Shown: one piece after another, positions 33,863-41,803 of the stretch
Layout: each line of letters begins with the position of its first letter
Position numbering within the stretch: the first letter of the stretch is position 1
Assembly (NCBI GenBank): GCA_030584185.1
Contig: CP129495.1
Location: 1,391,628-1,455,627, forward strand
DNA: 64,000 nt
Reading direction: 5' to 3'
From: Acidimicrobiia bacterium
GTDB lineage: Bacteria > Actinomycetota > Acidimicrobiia > Spongiisociales > UBA11373
Notes under the pieces: generated by a model
Seen by the model: only the letters and a program-made list of their open reading frames with translations
Told to the model about the DNA's origin: nothing
Database searches by the model: none
Made by a program: the position numbers and the translations under genes

Positions 33863-34287
33863 CACCAGGGCCACCCGCAGTCAGTTCCGAGGTGCGCGAC
33901 CGTATGCGAGCGACGCTTCGGCAAGATACGCCGGCGGAGCTGGCACTACGGTCTGCCCTCCATCGTCGGGGTCTGCGGTTCCGAGTGCAGCGGGCCATCG
34001 CCGGGCTTCCCAGGGTCCGGCCCGACATCGTCTTCGTGTCGGCGAGGCTCGTCGTGTTCGTGGACGGCTGCTTCTGGCATCGCTGTCCCGACCATGGCAC
34101 CGACCCGAAGGCGAACGCCGAATGGTGGCGTGCCAAGCTCGATCGCAACGCGGAGCGGGACCGTCAAGTCGCTCAGCGACTTGAGGATCTGGGTTGGCAG
34201 GTGATCAGAGTCTGGGCGCACGAGAATCCGCTCGAAGCTGCCGACCGGGTCGCGAGGATCGTCAGGTCGCAGGAGCAACGCGCGTGA
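33859..34287 (+). CDS. Very short patch repair (Vsr) endonuclease
   Basis: A 142-residue Vsr-family nuclease. RGLRFRVQRAIAGLPRVRPD, followed by IVFVSARLVVFVDGCFWHRC, includes the metal-binding Asp and the FxDGxFWHxC zinc-site segment; WWRAKLDRNAERDR and VIRVWAHE complete the family pattern. Vsr enzymes nick T:G mismatches from methylcytosine deamination; in MutL/MORC-associated operons a restriction role has been proposed. The start is in a GTGA overlap. Confidence 0.93.
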   Translation: MTPGPPAVSSEVRDRMRATLRQDTPAELALRSALHRRGLRFRVQRAIAGLPRVRPDIVFVSARLVVFVDGCFWHRCPDHGTDPKANAEWWRAKLDRNAERDRQVAQRLEDLGWQVIRVWAHENPLEAADRVARIVRSQEQRA

Positions 34288-34601
34288 GCACACTCGCTCA
34301 TCTGATCGCAGCGGCAACTCCAGATCCGGCGCATCACAGCCCCATTGCTTGCAGCGAAGTCGGCGGCGTTTTCCTTGATGCAGATTCCTATCGCAGAGTG
34401 ATCGGCATTCTCGCAGTGTCGCGCTACCAGCACTATCGGGAGGTCGCGGCGGCCGCCCCGACCCTTGAGGATTCGCAGCGGATCATCGGCGCCGCGCGCC
34501 GAACCACCATTGACGCTCGATCCGCCAATGATTGGGTCGGCGGCCTCGGCCTTGAGTATCTTCTGGCAATGAGAAGTGGAGGTGGGTCGGGAGATGGCTG
34601 A
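34284..34601 (+). CDS. Small uncharacterised protein between vsr and NERD kinase
   Basis: A 105-residue protein starting at a GTG overlapping the vsr stop (GTGA) and ending inside the start of the kinase gene. It is not recognised. Visible are HSPIACSEVGGVFLDADSYR and a Ser/Gly-rich tail. Tight overlaps on both sides argue that it is real and part of the operon. Confidence 0.6.
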   Translation: MSTLAHLIAAATPDPAHHSPIACSEVGGVFLDADSYRRVIGILAVSRYQHYREVAAAAPTLEDSQRIIGAARRTTIDARSANDWVGGLGLEYLLAMRSGGGSGDG

Positions 34602-37410
34602 GCTGCTCTGGTTGCCGGGGGCGCAGCCTCCCCAGAACGACGGCGAACGCCGCGTGGTCGAGTACCTGGCCAAAGAGTTGCCGGGCGACGTGCTGCTGGT
34701 GCCGGGGATCCAGATGGTGCATCGCGACCGGATCGATGATGTCGACCTGTTCGTGTTGACCCCATGGGGTGCGGTGGTGGTGGAGATCAAGGACCTGGCG
34801 GGGCAGGTGCTGATCTCTCAGGACGAGATGGTTGTGGATCGCCAGTACCGTGCGAATCCGGTGTTGGCCACCAACGCAAAGGCCAGGAGGGTCAAGAGCC
34901 GGTTGGCTTCGGCGGACGCGACGCTGAAGACGGTGTCTGTGGATTCCCTGGTGGTGTTGGCCCGCAACCCACAGTTCCTGCAGATCCACCCCTCACACCG
35001 CGAGCGCGTGGTGCTGTTGGAGCGGGCGGTCGAGATGCTGAGTGATGCCCGGCTGATGGCCCCGATCGCCGATCCCCGTCCTATCGCTGGCGAGACCCGC
35101 ACTCGCATCCGAGAGCAGCTGGGGCTCGTGGCCCGCCCGATCGAGCCGGGGGAGCGGTTCGGCATCTACCAGACCACCGGGTTGCTGAGATCCGACGACT
35201 TCGAACGCATTTGGTCGGGGGTGAACACCTTCACGGGTGAAGAGGTCGAGTTGAGGCACATCGGGTACGCCCGGTTCGTGGACGAGGCGCGCCGAGAGAG
35301 GAGGCTGCGCCGAGCCCGGGACGAGGTGCAGGCGATGGCACGACTTCAACCGGATGCGAATCTCGCCGAAATGCGTGATCCTGTGGAGCTCGACGACGGG
35401 TCGATCGTGCTGGTGTCCGAGACCCAGGTCGGCCCGAGCCTCGCCGACGCCCTCGAGGGGGATGCCGAGATCCCGCGGCGGGAGATCGTGATGGGTCTCA
35501 CCCGGGTGCTCGCCAAGGCCCACGACAACGGCATCGTCCACGGGCGACTGGCGCCCAGGTGGATCGAGCTCCGGCCCGACCACGGTGTGGTACTGCGGGG
35601 GTTCTCGATCACCGGGGGTGAAGCGGGCGACCCGGCGGTTACGACGATGCTCCCAGAGGACTCCGGATTCCTGGCACCGGAAGTGCTCGGCGGTCCGGCT
35701 GGCCCGCACTCCGACCTGTTCGGGCTGGGGAAGGTGATCGAAGCGCTCTGGGACGGTCTCGACACTCCCGACGCCCGCCTGATGCGCAAGATCGCTACCA
35801 AGCTCACCGGTGAACGGGTTCCTCGCGCTGCCTACCTCCTCGAAGCGCTACTCGGCGGCCCCGCGGCCACTGACACCCCGGTCGTCGAGGAAATCGAGTA
35901 CGACGCCGAGGGTCACCTCGAAGCCGGTTCCAAGATCGGCCGCTACGCCGTTCTGGGTTTCATTGGGGCCGGGTCGACCGCTGCCCTGTATCGGGCCTAC
36001 GACCCCGTGCTGGGCCGCGATGTTGCGGTCAAGCTGTTTCGCTCACCCGGTTCCGAGGAGATCGCACGCCGCGAGTTCAAGGTGCTCCATGGGATCGACC
36101 ATCCCAACGTCGTCGACGCGCTCGCCATCGACCGCCATCCTGAACTGGGCTGGCACGTCGCGTACGAGTACCTCGACGGGGAACCGCTCAGTTCACTGAT
36201 CGACGCCGGTGCCCTCGAAGAGGCCGAGGCGATCCACCTCGGCATCGACATCCTCAACGCCCTTTCGGTGATCCACACCTCGGGGTCCGACACGATCGTG
36301 CACCGCGATGTCAAACCCGAGAACGTCGTCGTGGTCGCTCGCAGGGGGGCGGTCCTCACCGACTTTGGAGCTTCGGCGAACAATCCCGATGGCCCTGCCG
36401 CCGGCACCGCGGAGTACCGGCCACCCGGCCTGTCCCTCGATGCCATCGACGTCGACGTGGACTTGTTCGCCGCCGGGATCGTCATCCATGAGCTCGCCGC
36501 CGGCGTGCACCCCTTCGCCGGTCGGGATCCCCGCAGCGGGAGCCTCGACATCGGAAACGTCGGCAGCGGCCTCGCTGCGGTGCTGGGGCAGGCGCTGCAA
36601 CCGAACCGCAGTGCTCGGTTCGACTCTGCCGCCGAGATGCGTGGCGCGCTCCTCGCTCTCGTCCCCGACGGTTCTGAGCCTTCGTCGACGCCGCCACAGA
36701 GGCCGACGCGGGCGCTGCATCGACGGATAGAGGAACTCGTCGAAGCCGGGCGCCTCGATGAAGCCGACGCGTTGTGCCCGCCGGAATGGTCGCGAATGCG
36801 GCTCATCATCCAGGCCCGACGCGACCGCATGCGGATCCGTTCCGGCGAGACGGGCGACATACCCACCGACTCCGGAGTCATCATCCGCCGCCTCAGGGAG
36901 AAACGGGTCACCTTCGGCTGGACGCCGGCCCGGGCCACCGGCATTTCGGGGGTCGAGACCACCTATGAGATCAGCGGCGGTCACGTGCTCATCGACGTCG
37001 TGCTGCGCCGCGCCGACAACGGCGAGACGTGGGTCGGAGCCAGCGAGGCCTATGACTCTCATCCAGTCCTGAAGCGGCTCACCCACGGTCTCACCATTGG
37101 CTTCCATTCGGTCGGTCGCGGCCGTCTGCTGGGTCGGCTCACCGAGGCCTATCCCAAAGGCGACCGCTGGGCCGGTTGGCGGAAGCAGTCGGTCGAAGGC
37201 CTCTCCGATCTCGCTGGAGTCGATGTCGACGCCGAGCTCAAGGCCGTCGGTGCTCTAGGTATCGGCACCAGGGAACTGCTGATCGGGGACACCAGCAGGG
37301 AGCGGTCTCAAAGCGCCGTGGTGTTCCCCTACGACAACTACGAGGTCCCGGTCCTCGCCTATGTGCTTACGCGAGTCGTGCCGTTGGCGCGGGCCGTCGA
37401 CGTTCTGTAG
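34594..37410 (+). CDS. NERD-pseudokinase-serine/threonine kinase fusion (PglW-like)
   Basis: A 938-residue multidomain protein. A NERD nuclease-related domain lies at about 20-130 (DDVDLFVLTPWGAVVVEIKD). A degenerate kinase follows at about 205-430, with HGRLAPRWIEL in place of the HRD loop. A canonical Ser/Thr kinase lies at about 445-690: IGAGSTAALYRAYD, DVAVKLF, IVHRDVKPENVVV, LTDFGAS. The unknown C-terminal domain is about 230 residues. The domain order recalls PglW of the Pgl/BREX systems, though shorter. It is the last gene of the operon, overlapping the preceding gene by 8 nt. Confidence 0.85.
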   Translation: MAELLWLPGAQPPQNDGERRVVEYLAKELPGDVLLVPGIQMVHRDRIDDVDLFVLTPWGAVVVEIKDLAGQVLISQDEMVVDRQYRANPVLATNAKARRVKSRLASADATLKTVSVDSLVVLARNPQFLQIHPSHRERVVLLERAVEMLSDARLMAPIADPRPIAGETRTRIREQLGLVARPIEPGERFGIYQTTGLLRSDDFERIWSGVNTFTGEEVELRHIGYARFVDEARRERRLRRARDEVQAMARLQPDANLAEMRDPVELDDGSIVLVSETQVGPSLADALEGDAEIPRREIVMGLTRVLAKAHDNGIVHGRLAPRWIELRPDHGVVLRGFSITGGEAGDPAVTTMLPEDSGFLAPEVLGGPAGPHSDLFGLGKVIEALWDGLDTPDARLMRKIATKLTGERVPRAAYLLEALLGGPAATDTPVVEEIEYDAEGHLEAGSKIGRYAVLGFIGAGSTAALYRAYDPVLGRDVAVKLFRSPGSEEIARREFKVLHGIDHPNVVDALAIDRHPELGWHVAYEYLDGEPLSSLIDAGALEEAEAIHLGIDILNALSVIHTSGSDTIVHRDVKPENVVVVARRGAVLTDFGASANNPDGPAAGTAEYRPPGLSLDAIDVDVDLFAAGIVIHELAAGVHPFAGRDPRSGSLDIGNVGSGLAAVLGQALQPNRSARFDSAAEMRGALLALVPDGSEPSSTPPQRPTRALHRRIEELVEAGRLDEADALCPPEWSRMRLIIQARRDRMRIRSGETGDIPTDSGVIIRRLREKRVTFGWTPARATGISGVETTYEISGGHVLIDVVLRRADNGETWVGASEAYDSHPVLKRLTHGLTIGFHSVGRGRLLGRLTEAYPKGDRWAGWRKQSVEGLSDLAGVDVDAELKAVGALGIGTRELLIGDTSRERSQSAVVFPYDNYEVPVLAYVLTRVVPLARAVDVL

Positions 37411-37683
37411 GGGGTCGAGTTCACGAGACCGAACTCGTCGGTGACCACGGACCCTGGCACGGCTGCGACGCTCTTGGATTCGACGCCCAGCTCGGGGTCG
37501 ACCCGTGGGGCCACCGTCGGCTCACGGGTACCGCCACCCCGACGGGGACGGAGACCACCTACCACCGCGAAACCCGAGGGACCCCAAAGTCGCCACCGAA
37601 CCAGGGGAGGCTCACAGACGAGATCATCAGGACGAACGACATCGGGGTTCACGAGACTCGAACGACTCACGTACGCTTGAGGC

Positions 37684-37956
37684 ATGCCGATCGACCCGGA
37701 CACCGTGTGGCGGCGCATCGTTCACCACTCGGGGCAGGAGTGCCGCCAGATCCGGGGAAAGCCCTTCACGTACCGGGCGCGTGGTCGCACCATCTACCTG
37801 GACACCACCAACCGGATGATCAGCCGCACCGCGATCGAGAAGGCGCTGACTCGGGTTCCACTGCGATCGACGTCGGATGTCCAGGACCTCTCGGCTCCGT
37901 CCTACATCTACGCCATCCTGATGGACAAGCGCATCAGGCAGAGCGACTGGGCATGA
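37684..37956 (+). CDS. Small uncharacterised protein, first of a two-gene unit
   Basis: A 90-residue basic protein with no recognised domain. RIVHHSGQECRQIRGKPFTY and GRTIYLDTTNRMISRTAIEKAL are its main segments. TACGCT lies 6 nt before the ATG, indicating a leaderless start. It overlaps the following HTH gene (ATGA). Size and pairing suggest a toxin-antitoxin-like unit, which is inference. Confidence 0.7.
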   Translation: MPIDPDTVWRRIVHHSGQECRQIRGKPFTYRARGRTIYLDTTNRMISRTAIEKALTRVPLRSTSDVQDLSAPSYIYAILMDKRIRQSDWA

Positions 37957-38195
37957 CCCGCGCCCGCTCCCTCGAGGCCTGGGCCGATCGGGTGGATGCC
38001 GCCGATCTGGTTCCGGCCGATGCCTCAACGATGGAGACCATCGCCGAACTCGTCGGGGAGCGGATCCGGATCGAGGACGATCTGCTCGATGCGGTGCGTC
38101 GGGCCCGCCGCCTGGGACGCTCGTGGGCACAGATCGGGGCGATGCTCGGTGTCTCCAAGCAGGCGGCGCAGCGCAAGTACGCCGATCGGGTGTAG
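37953..38195 (+). CDS. Small helix-turn-helix protein, second of a two-gene unit
   Basis: An 80-residue helical protein with a C-terminal sigma-region-4-like helix-turn-helix (GRSWAQIGAMLGVSKQAAQR, residues 54-73). Its N-terminal half is acidic. It is translationally coupled to the preceding small gene and may repress the pair. Confidence 0.75.
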   Translation: MTRARSLEAWADRVDAADLVPADASTMETIAELVGERIRIEDDLLDAVRRARRLGRSWAQIGAMLGVSKQAAQRKYADRV

Positions 38196-38222
38196 CCCCC
38201 CTTCCCCGTCACCCCCACCCCC

Positions 38223-38314
38223 TACACTTCCCCCCGTACATCAAGAGCGGCTCCTCCGGGAGCCCGGCAACCTGGGACGGACACCAAGGTGCCTCGCCGC
38301 AAGGCAGATGTGAC
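38223..38314 (+). ncRNA. S-box-like structured RNA (copy B)
   Basis: A TACACT element (38223-38228) precedes an RNA with the core of the copy at 15.8 kb. P1 is TACATC (38237-38242) with GATGTG (38307-38312); inside are AAGAGCGG, a CTCC/GGGAG hairpin, CCCGGCAACC, GGGACGGACACC and AAGGTGCC. Unlike copy A, no complement to GGGACGGACACC follows and no gene is encoded directly downstream, so it may be an orphaned leader or a free RNA. Confidence 0.6.
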
Positions 38315-38373
38315 CCGGTCCTGACCGCAAGGTGGCGTCTCGGCATCGCGGCTTCGCCCATCCCAAGATCGGG

Positions 38374-38470
38374 TTGACTACGCACGAGACCCTCCCGATA
38401 ATGAATGCATCCCCTCAGCCGCTTCGGTGGCTGGGTGCGAGACCCGCCGCGAGGCGGGTCTCTGCGTTTG
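38374..38470 (+). ncRNA. Small RNA 2 with sigma70-type promoter and terminator
   Basis: TTGACT (38374-38379) and GATAAT (38397-38402) are again spaced by 17 bp. The transcript would hold a CAGCCGC-TTCG-GTGGCTG hairpin (38416-38433) and end in a 10-bp hairpin with a GCGA loop (38439-38462). Sequence after GATAAT aligns along its length with small RNA 1 near 24.2 kb. Its 3' end abuts the broken NYN gene, which is convergent. Confidence 0.65.
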
Positions 38471-38474
38471 TGGG

Positions 38475-38965
38475 GGCGTTCATGAGGCGGGTGGCCCCAG
38501 GCCGGTGGGCGATTGAAGGCGCCTTGGTCGTCCACCAACGTCTCCGGGAACTGGCAGCCGGCAAGCGTCCCTCGTCGAAGCTGCTTGTAGAACGCAGCAA
38601 CCCTGCGCAAGTCCCTGCTGGCCTTCACGGGTGGATGCGGATTGACGATCCCGACTGGATAGCCCTGCCGACCGAGAAGATCGATCGGGAGAGTCAGATC
38701 CGAGTCGTTCGACATGACGATCGAGGTCTCGCAAGCCCCGGTGAGCGCATCGTGGATGAGGTACGTCGCTAGGTTGACGTCGGAACCCTTCTCCTCCGTG
38801 ATCAGCACCTCGACTGTTGCAGGGCCACCGCGACGCGGGTGGGCTAGTCGCCTTCTTCTGATGTCCTCCCGAAAGTGGCCCTCATGAATCGATAGGTGCG
38901 GGATGGTGCGGAGCGCCCGAAGGTACGTCTCTTGGCGTTGCGGAGTGCCAGGGTCTCCCTCGCGG
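38475..38965 (-). pseudogene. Broken NYN-domain nuclease, copy 2
   Basis: The minus-strand frame matches NYN copy 1 from QRQETYLRALRTIPHLSIHE through EEKGSDVNLATYLIHD and SIVMSNDSDLTLPIDLL, ending near NRPPAW. The first 65 or so residues, including the first catalytic Asp strand, are missing. Homology stops about 30 bp from a tRNA-Ile 3'-end fragment. The natural stop is also lost, and the frame reads on through the small RNA. This looks like truncation by an insertion at a tRNA-type site. Confidence 0.75.
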
Positions 38966-38990
38966 CCCTGCTCTCCGTTGATCGACAGGG

Positions 38991-39020
38991 TCGGTGGGCC
39001 CGGGTGGACTCGAACCACCG
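38991..39020. repeat. Copy of tRNA-Ile 3' end (attachment-site-like)
   Basis: Thirty bp identical to 44652-44681, which is the T-arm/acceptor 3' end of the intact tRNA-Ile plus 4 nt beyond it. Weaker likeness (ATCAGGGA) continues into the anticodon region. The orientation is the same as the intact gene, as expected for the far attachment site of an element integrated in the tRNA 3' end. Confidence 0.75.
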
Positions 39021-39259
39021 GCCTCCTTCCCCAGATCAGGGAGTGTGGCCAAGGCTCCACTTCGGATTGGCCATGGAGCGCTCGGTCGACCCGGCAGCAG
39101 TCAAGGCCCGACGCCTGCGCGGCTTGATCAGGCTGGGAATCTCCGCAGATTCAAGACAGAAGAGGTTGGTGCCTTGGTGGGCCCCGGCAAGGACCTGTCA
39201 TACTATGGGTGTCAACTTTGCGTTACGCGGTACCGCCACAATGCGTTAAGATCTCGACC

Positions 39260-39937
39260 ATGAAGCCCACCAGCGTCTCCGCGGACATTCGGGGGAGGAT
39301 CCTTAGCTCACGCGACCGCTTCTGGCGTCCCGAGGATTTCGCGGGCTCGCCCGAGGCGGTCGCCAAGGCGCTGTCGCGTCTTGCCCGTTCGGGTGAGCTA
39401 CGCCGTGTTCGTCGGGGCCTCTACTGGAGGGGGACCCCCACGCCACTCGGGATGGCGCCCCCGCCCGCCGAGCGCTTGGTCGACGAGGTCGTGGGCCAGC
39501 CCGGCATCGGGCCAGCCGGCCCCAGCGCCGCTCTGGCGCTCGGGCTCACCACACAAGTTCCCCGCCTCGACACGATCGCGGTGCCGGGGCGAACGCCGAG
39601 ACCCGCCCGAGGCGTCCGGTTCGTCAGCCGCAGTGCCAGCACGCGCCGTCGCGACGAACGGCTCCGATCTGCGGAAGTTGCGCTGCTCGAGACCCTGCGC
39701 GACTGGGAACGTCTCGTGGAGAGCCCTCTTCCGGAAGCACTGGGACGCATCCAGACTCTCGTCATGACCGGGTCGATCCGACTGGATCGCGTCGTCCGTG
39801 CCTCGGCGACCGAGCCGCCTCGCGTCCGTGAGCGCCTCCGCCGGCTGCTCACGGCCCTCGACCGCCCGGACGAGGCGAAGCGAGTCCCCCCGGCGCGCGG
39901 CGAGCTCGGCGGCCAGAACCTGGTCCCAGCCACGTGA
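39260..39937 (+). CDS. AbiEi/DUF6088-like antitoxin
   Basis: A 225-residue protein with an N-terminal winged helix (RFWRPEDFAGSPEAVAKALS, then RLARSGELRRVRRGLYWRG), typical of AbiEi-type antitoxins, and a C-terminal domain with AALALGLTTQVP and RLDTIAVPGR. Two TGCGTTA direct repeats lie in the 50 bp upstream and could be its binding sites. It overlaps a truncated AbiEii gene (GTGA). Confidence 0.8.
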   Translation: MKPTSVSADIRGRILSSRDRFWRPEDFAGSPEAVAKALSRLARSGELRRVRRGLYWRGTPTPLGMAPPPAERLVDEVVGQPGIGPAGPSAALALGLTTQVPRLDTIAVPGRTPRPARGVRFVSRSASTRRRDERLRSAEVALLETLRDWERLVESPLPEALGRIQTLVMTGSIRLDRVVRASATEPPRVRERLRRLLTALDRPDEAKRVPPARGELGGQNLVPAT

Positions 39938-40168
39938 GCGTGCCCGTTCCGTCGCGGTTCCGGGACCGAGCCGAGTTCGGTCTCACAATCGACGCCGCCG
40001 GGGAATGGCTCGGAATCAGCGCCACCGCCGTCGAGAAGGACTACTGGGTCAGCGAGGTCCTCCGCGTGATGGCGTCCGAGTTCGCCGGCGACTTCATCCT
40101 CAAGGGCGGGACAAGCCTCTCCAAGGGGTACCGGCTCGTTCGGAGGGTCTCCGAGGACTCCGGAGGAT
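39934..40168 (+). pseudogene. Truncated AbiEii nucleotidyltransferase toxin
   Basis: From GTG 39934 the protein matches the AbiEii start (GISATAVEKDYWVSEVLRVM, then FILKGGTSLSKGYRLVRRVS), with the KGGTSL nucleotidyltransferase motif. After about 77 codons family likeness stops where a tRNA-like fragment begins, and the frame closes at 40218. Full AbiEii proteins are about 250-300 residues, so the toxin is lost while its antitoxin remains. Confidence 0.75.
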
Positions 40169-40169
40169 G

Positions 40170-40196
40170 GTGGGTGGGCCTAACAGGACTCGAACC
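40170..40196 (-). other. tRNA 3'-end-like fragment
   Basis: The minus strand reads GGTTCGAGTCCTGTTAGGCC then CACC, with the T-loop consensus TTCGAGT and a plausible acceptor 3' strand. The 5' part of a tRNA is missing and the T-stem is imperfect. It sits exactly where the AbiEii gene is cut, so it probably marks an integration boundary. Confidence 0.5.
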
Positions 40197-40287
40197 GTCT
40201 TGCCGCCGGGCTCGGTGATCCCAGTGCATGATCCGACTCAGGCGGGTGGGTTCCCAGTCCGGTGATTACGTATTACGATATTGAGAT

Positions 40288-40551
40288 GTGGAGATCCACA
40301 GTTCCGCCAACAGGCACGGCATCGACGACGACGCCATCATGCATGCCATTGCCCATGCCGTCACCTTCGTCAATCTGGAGCCAGACGCCGATCCGCCAAA
40401 GGGATTGGCGATCGGCCCCGATCAGGCGGGCAACCTGCTGGAGGTGGTCTGGTTGGAGATCTCCGACGACGTGCAGCTCGTGATCCACGCCATGGCGTTG
40501 CGGCCGACCTTCTACAACCTGCTCCCACCGGCTGGGGAGGAACACCCATGA
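40288..40551 (+). CDS. Small toxin-like protein of a toxin-antitoxin pair
   Basis: An 87-residue protein beginning IHSSANRHGIDDDAIMHAI and containing GLAIGPDQAGNLLEVVWLEI and VIHAMALRPTFYNLL. This is a common small family encoded just before ribbon-helix-helix antitoxins and loosely like BrnT/DUF4258. TACGAT precedes the GTG by 8 nt. It is coupled to the next gene (ATGA). Confidence 0.75.
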   Translation: MEIHSSANRHGIDDDAIMHAIAHAVTFVNLEPDADPPKGLAIGPDQAGNLLEVVWLEISDDVQLVIHAMALRPTFYNLLPPAGEEHP

Positions 40552-40832
40552 ATGAGCCGAAGGCGCGGCGCACCCGCACCGGCCGCACGTTGACCGACGA
40601 GGTGATCGAACAGCTGGCGACAGATGTCGTCGAGACCGAGTACGACGTCGAGGAGCTCAAGACCAGGCGCCGCCCCGGACGACCGCTCATGGGTGTGGGA
40701 CCGGCCGAAGTATTCCCGGTCCGGATCGATCCCGAACTCCGGGCCGCCATCGAAGCCCGGGCCGCGAAAGACCACACAACCGCAAGCGATGTGATCCGCG
40801 AGGCGATTCGCAGGTTCCTCGGCGTCGCCTAG
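40548..40832 (+). CDS. Ribbon-helix-helix antitoxin
   Basis: A 94-residue protein with a C-terminal ribbon-helix-helix domain (VFPVRIDPELRAAIEARAAK and ASDVIREAIRRFLG). Its N-terminal region (DEVIEQLATDVVETEYD) should bind the toxin. A GGGGAGG lies about 10 nt before the ATG. It would repress the pair. Confidence 0.82.
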   Translation: MNEPKARRTRTGRTLTDEVIEQLATDVVETEYDVEELKTRRRPGRPLMGVGPAEVFPVRIDPELRAAIEARAAKDHTTASDVIREAIRRFLGVA

Positions 40833-40903
40833 CAGCTGGTCCCGGGTGAGAACGCCCGCGTAGCTCAGTGCCGCCGGAGGTGGGGGTCGATCCACCTCCA
40901 TCT

Positions 40904-41803
40904 CTAAGGGCTGACAACCCATCGTCTCTCGCCTGGATCCCAATCGGATTGTTCCATCTGTGATCCGAAGAGAGGGTCTGCGAATGCGATGACCAGTGCG
41001 AGTACCTCGGCGAAGCTCGCTGGGAGGCGATCCTCCAGCTCTTGGCGGCTTCGCCACGCCGTCCATCTGGCCTGGGCCAGCTCCGCGTATCCCCTCAGCA
41101 CCTCCGAAAGCAGCGGCAGAGCAAAGCTTCGACTTTCGGCGACAGTTCGGATCGCCTTCCGGGCCTCATCGCTGTCGAGGGGCTGTTGACCGGTCAGGAG
41201 ATAGACGTCGGCGAAATCCCTCCAACGAGTGTTGGCTGTGCCCCTTTGTGCGGCCGTCACAAGCTTCTCGGCGAAGACCATGGACAGGGGGTAGCCATTG
41301 ATAGGCGGGAGCTGCCCGCCGAGGAGGCGAGGTAGCCGGATGAGTTCCGGCTCCGGCCAGACCGCATCTCCGACATTGACGTCGACCGTCAGCCTGATCT
41401 GAGCTGTGTGGAGGCTGCAGCCGACCGCGACGCGCACTCCGGAGTACTCGTCCTCATCGCGGATGGTCTCCGCCCGGAGATCCGCGAGGTCGAACTGGAG
41501 ACCATCGCTGGCATCGATCCGGAGGATGTCGCTGACGACGTCGGCGATGGTGGCCAGATCGTTGCTGAGGGAGTCGGAATGGATATCGATGTCACGAGTT
41601 GGGCGACGCGCATCGAACCTGGCGAGGAGCATCCCTCCTTTGAGGACCAGGTTGTCTCGGTGATCCGATAGCGCGAGACGCTCGAGAAACCCCTCCATCG
41701 CGTAGATGACCAGGAACTCCTGGGTATTGCGGCCAGCCTCCCGTGCCGCGTGCTGAAGCTTCCCGTACTGCGAGTGCCCGCGGTTCCCCTGGTCGTCCGT
41801 CAC
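40904..41803 (-). CDS. AbiEii-type nucleotidyltransferase toxin
   Basis: A 299-residue AbiEii/AbiGii family protein. NLVLKGGMLLARFDARRPTR followed by DIDIHSD carries the KGG and the double-Asp nucleotidyltransferase motif (residues 51-78). FAEKLVTAAQRGTANTRWRD, then FADVYLL, is the second conserved block. Related toxins transfer nucleotides to tRNA acceptor ends. The start overlaps the AbiEi stop by 4 nt. Confidence 0.88.
   Translation of the reverse strand: MTDDQGNRGHSQYGKLQHAAREAGRNTQEFLVIYAMEGFLERLALSDHRDNLVLKGGMLLARFDARRPTRDIDIHSDSLSNDLATIADVVSDILRIDASDGLQFDLADLRAETIRDEDEYSGVRVAVGCSLHTAQIRLTVDVNVGDAVWPEPELIRLPRLLGGQLPPINGYPLSMVFAEKLVTAAQRGTANTRWRDFADVYLLTGQQPLDSDEARKAIRTVAESRSFALPLLSEVLRGYAELAQARWTAWRSRQELEDRLPASFAEVLALVIAFADPLFGSQMEQSDWDPGERRWVVSP

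Noticed and set aside
38209-39060. Long minus-strand reading frame of 283 codons
   Set aside because: Only the middle part matches an NYN protein. The ends read through a tRNA fragment on one side and a small RNA and its promoter on the other, so it is recorded as a broken gene.
38991-39060. Considered as a second intact tRNA-Ile
   Set aside because: The 5' half lacks a proper anticodon stem and acceptor partner; only the 3' 30 bp match.
40170-40196. Considered as an intact tRNA gene
   Set aside because: Only the T-arm and acceptor 3' strand are recognisable; no D-arm or anticodon arm can be drawn.
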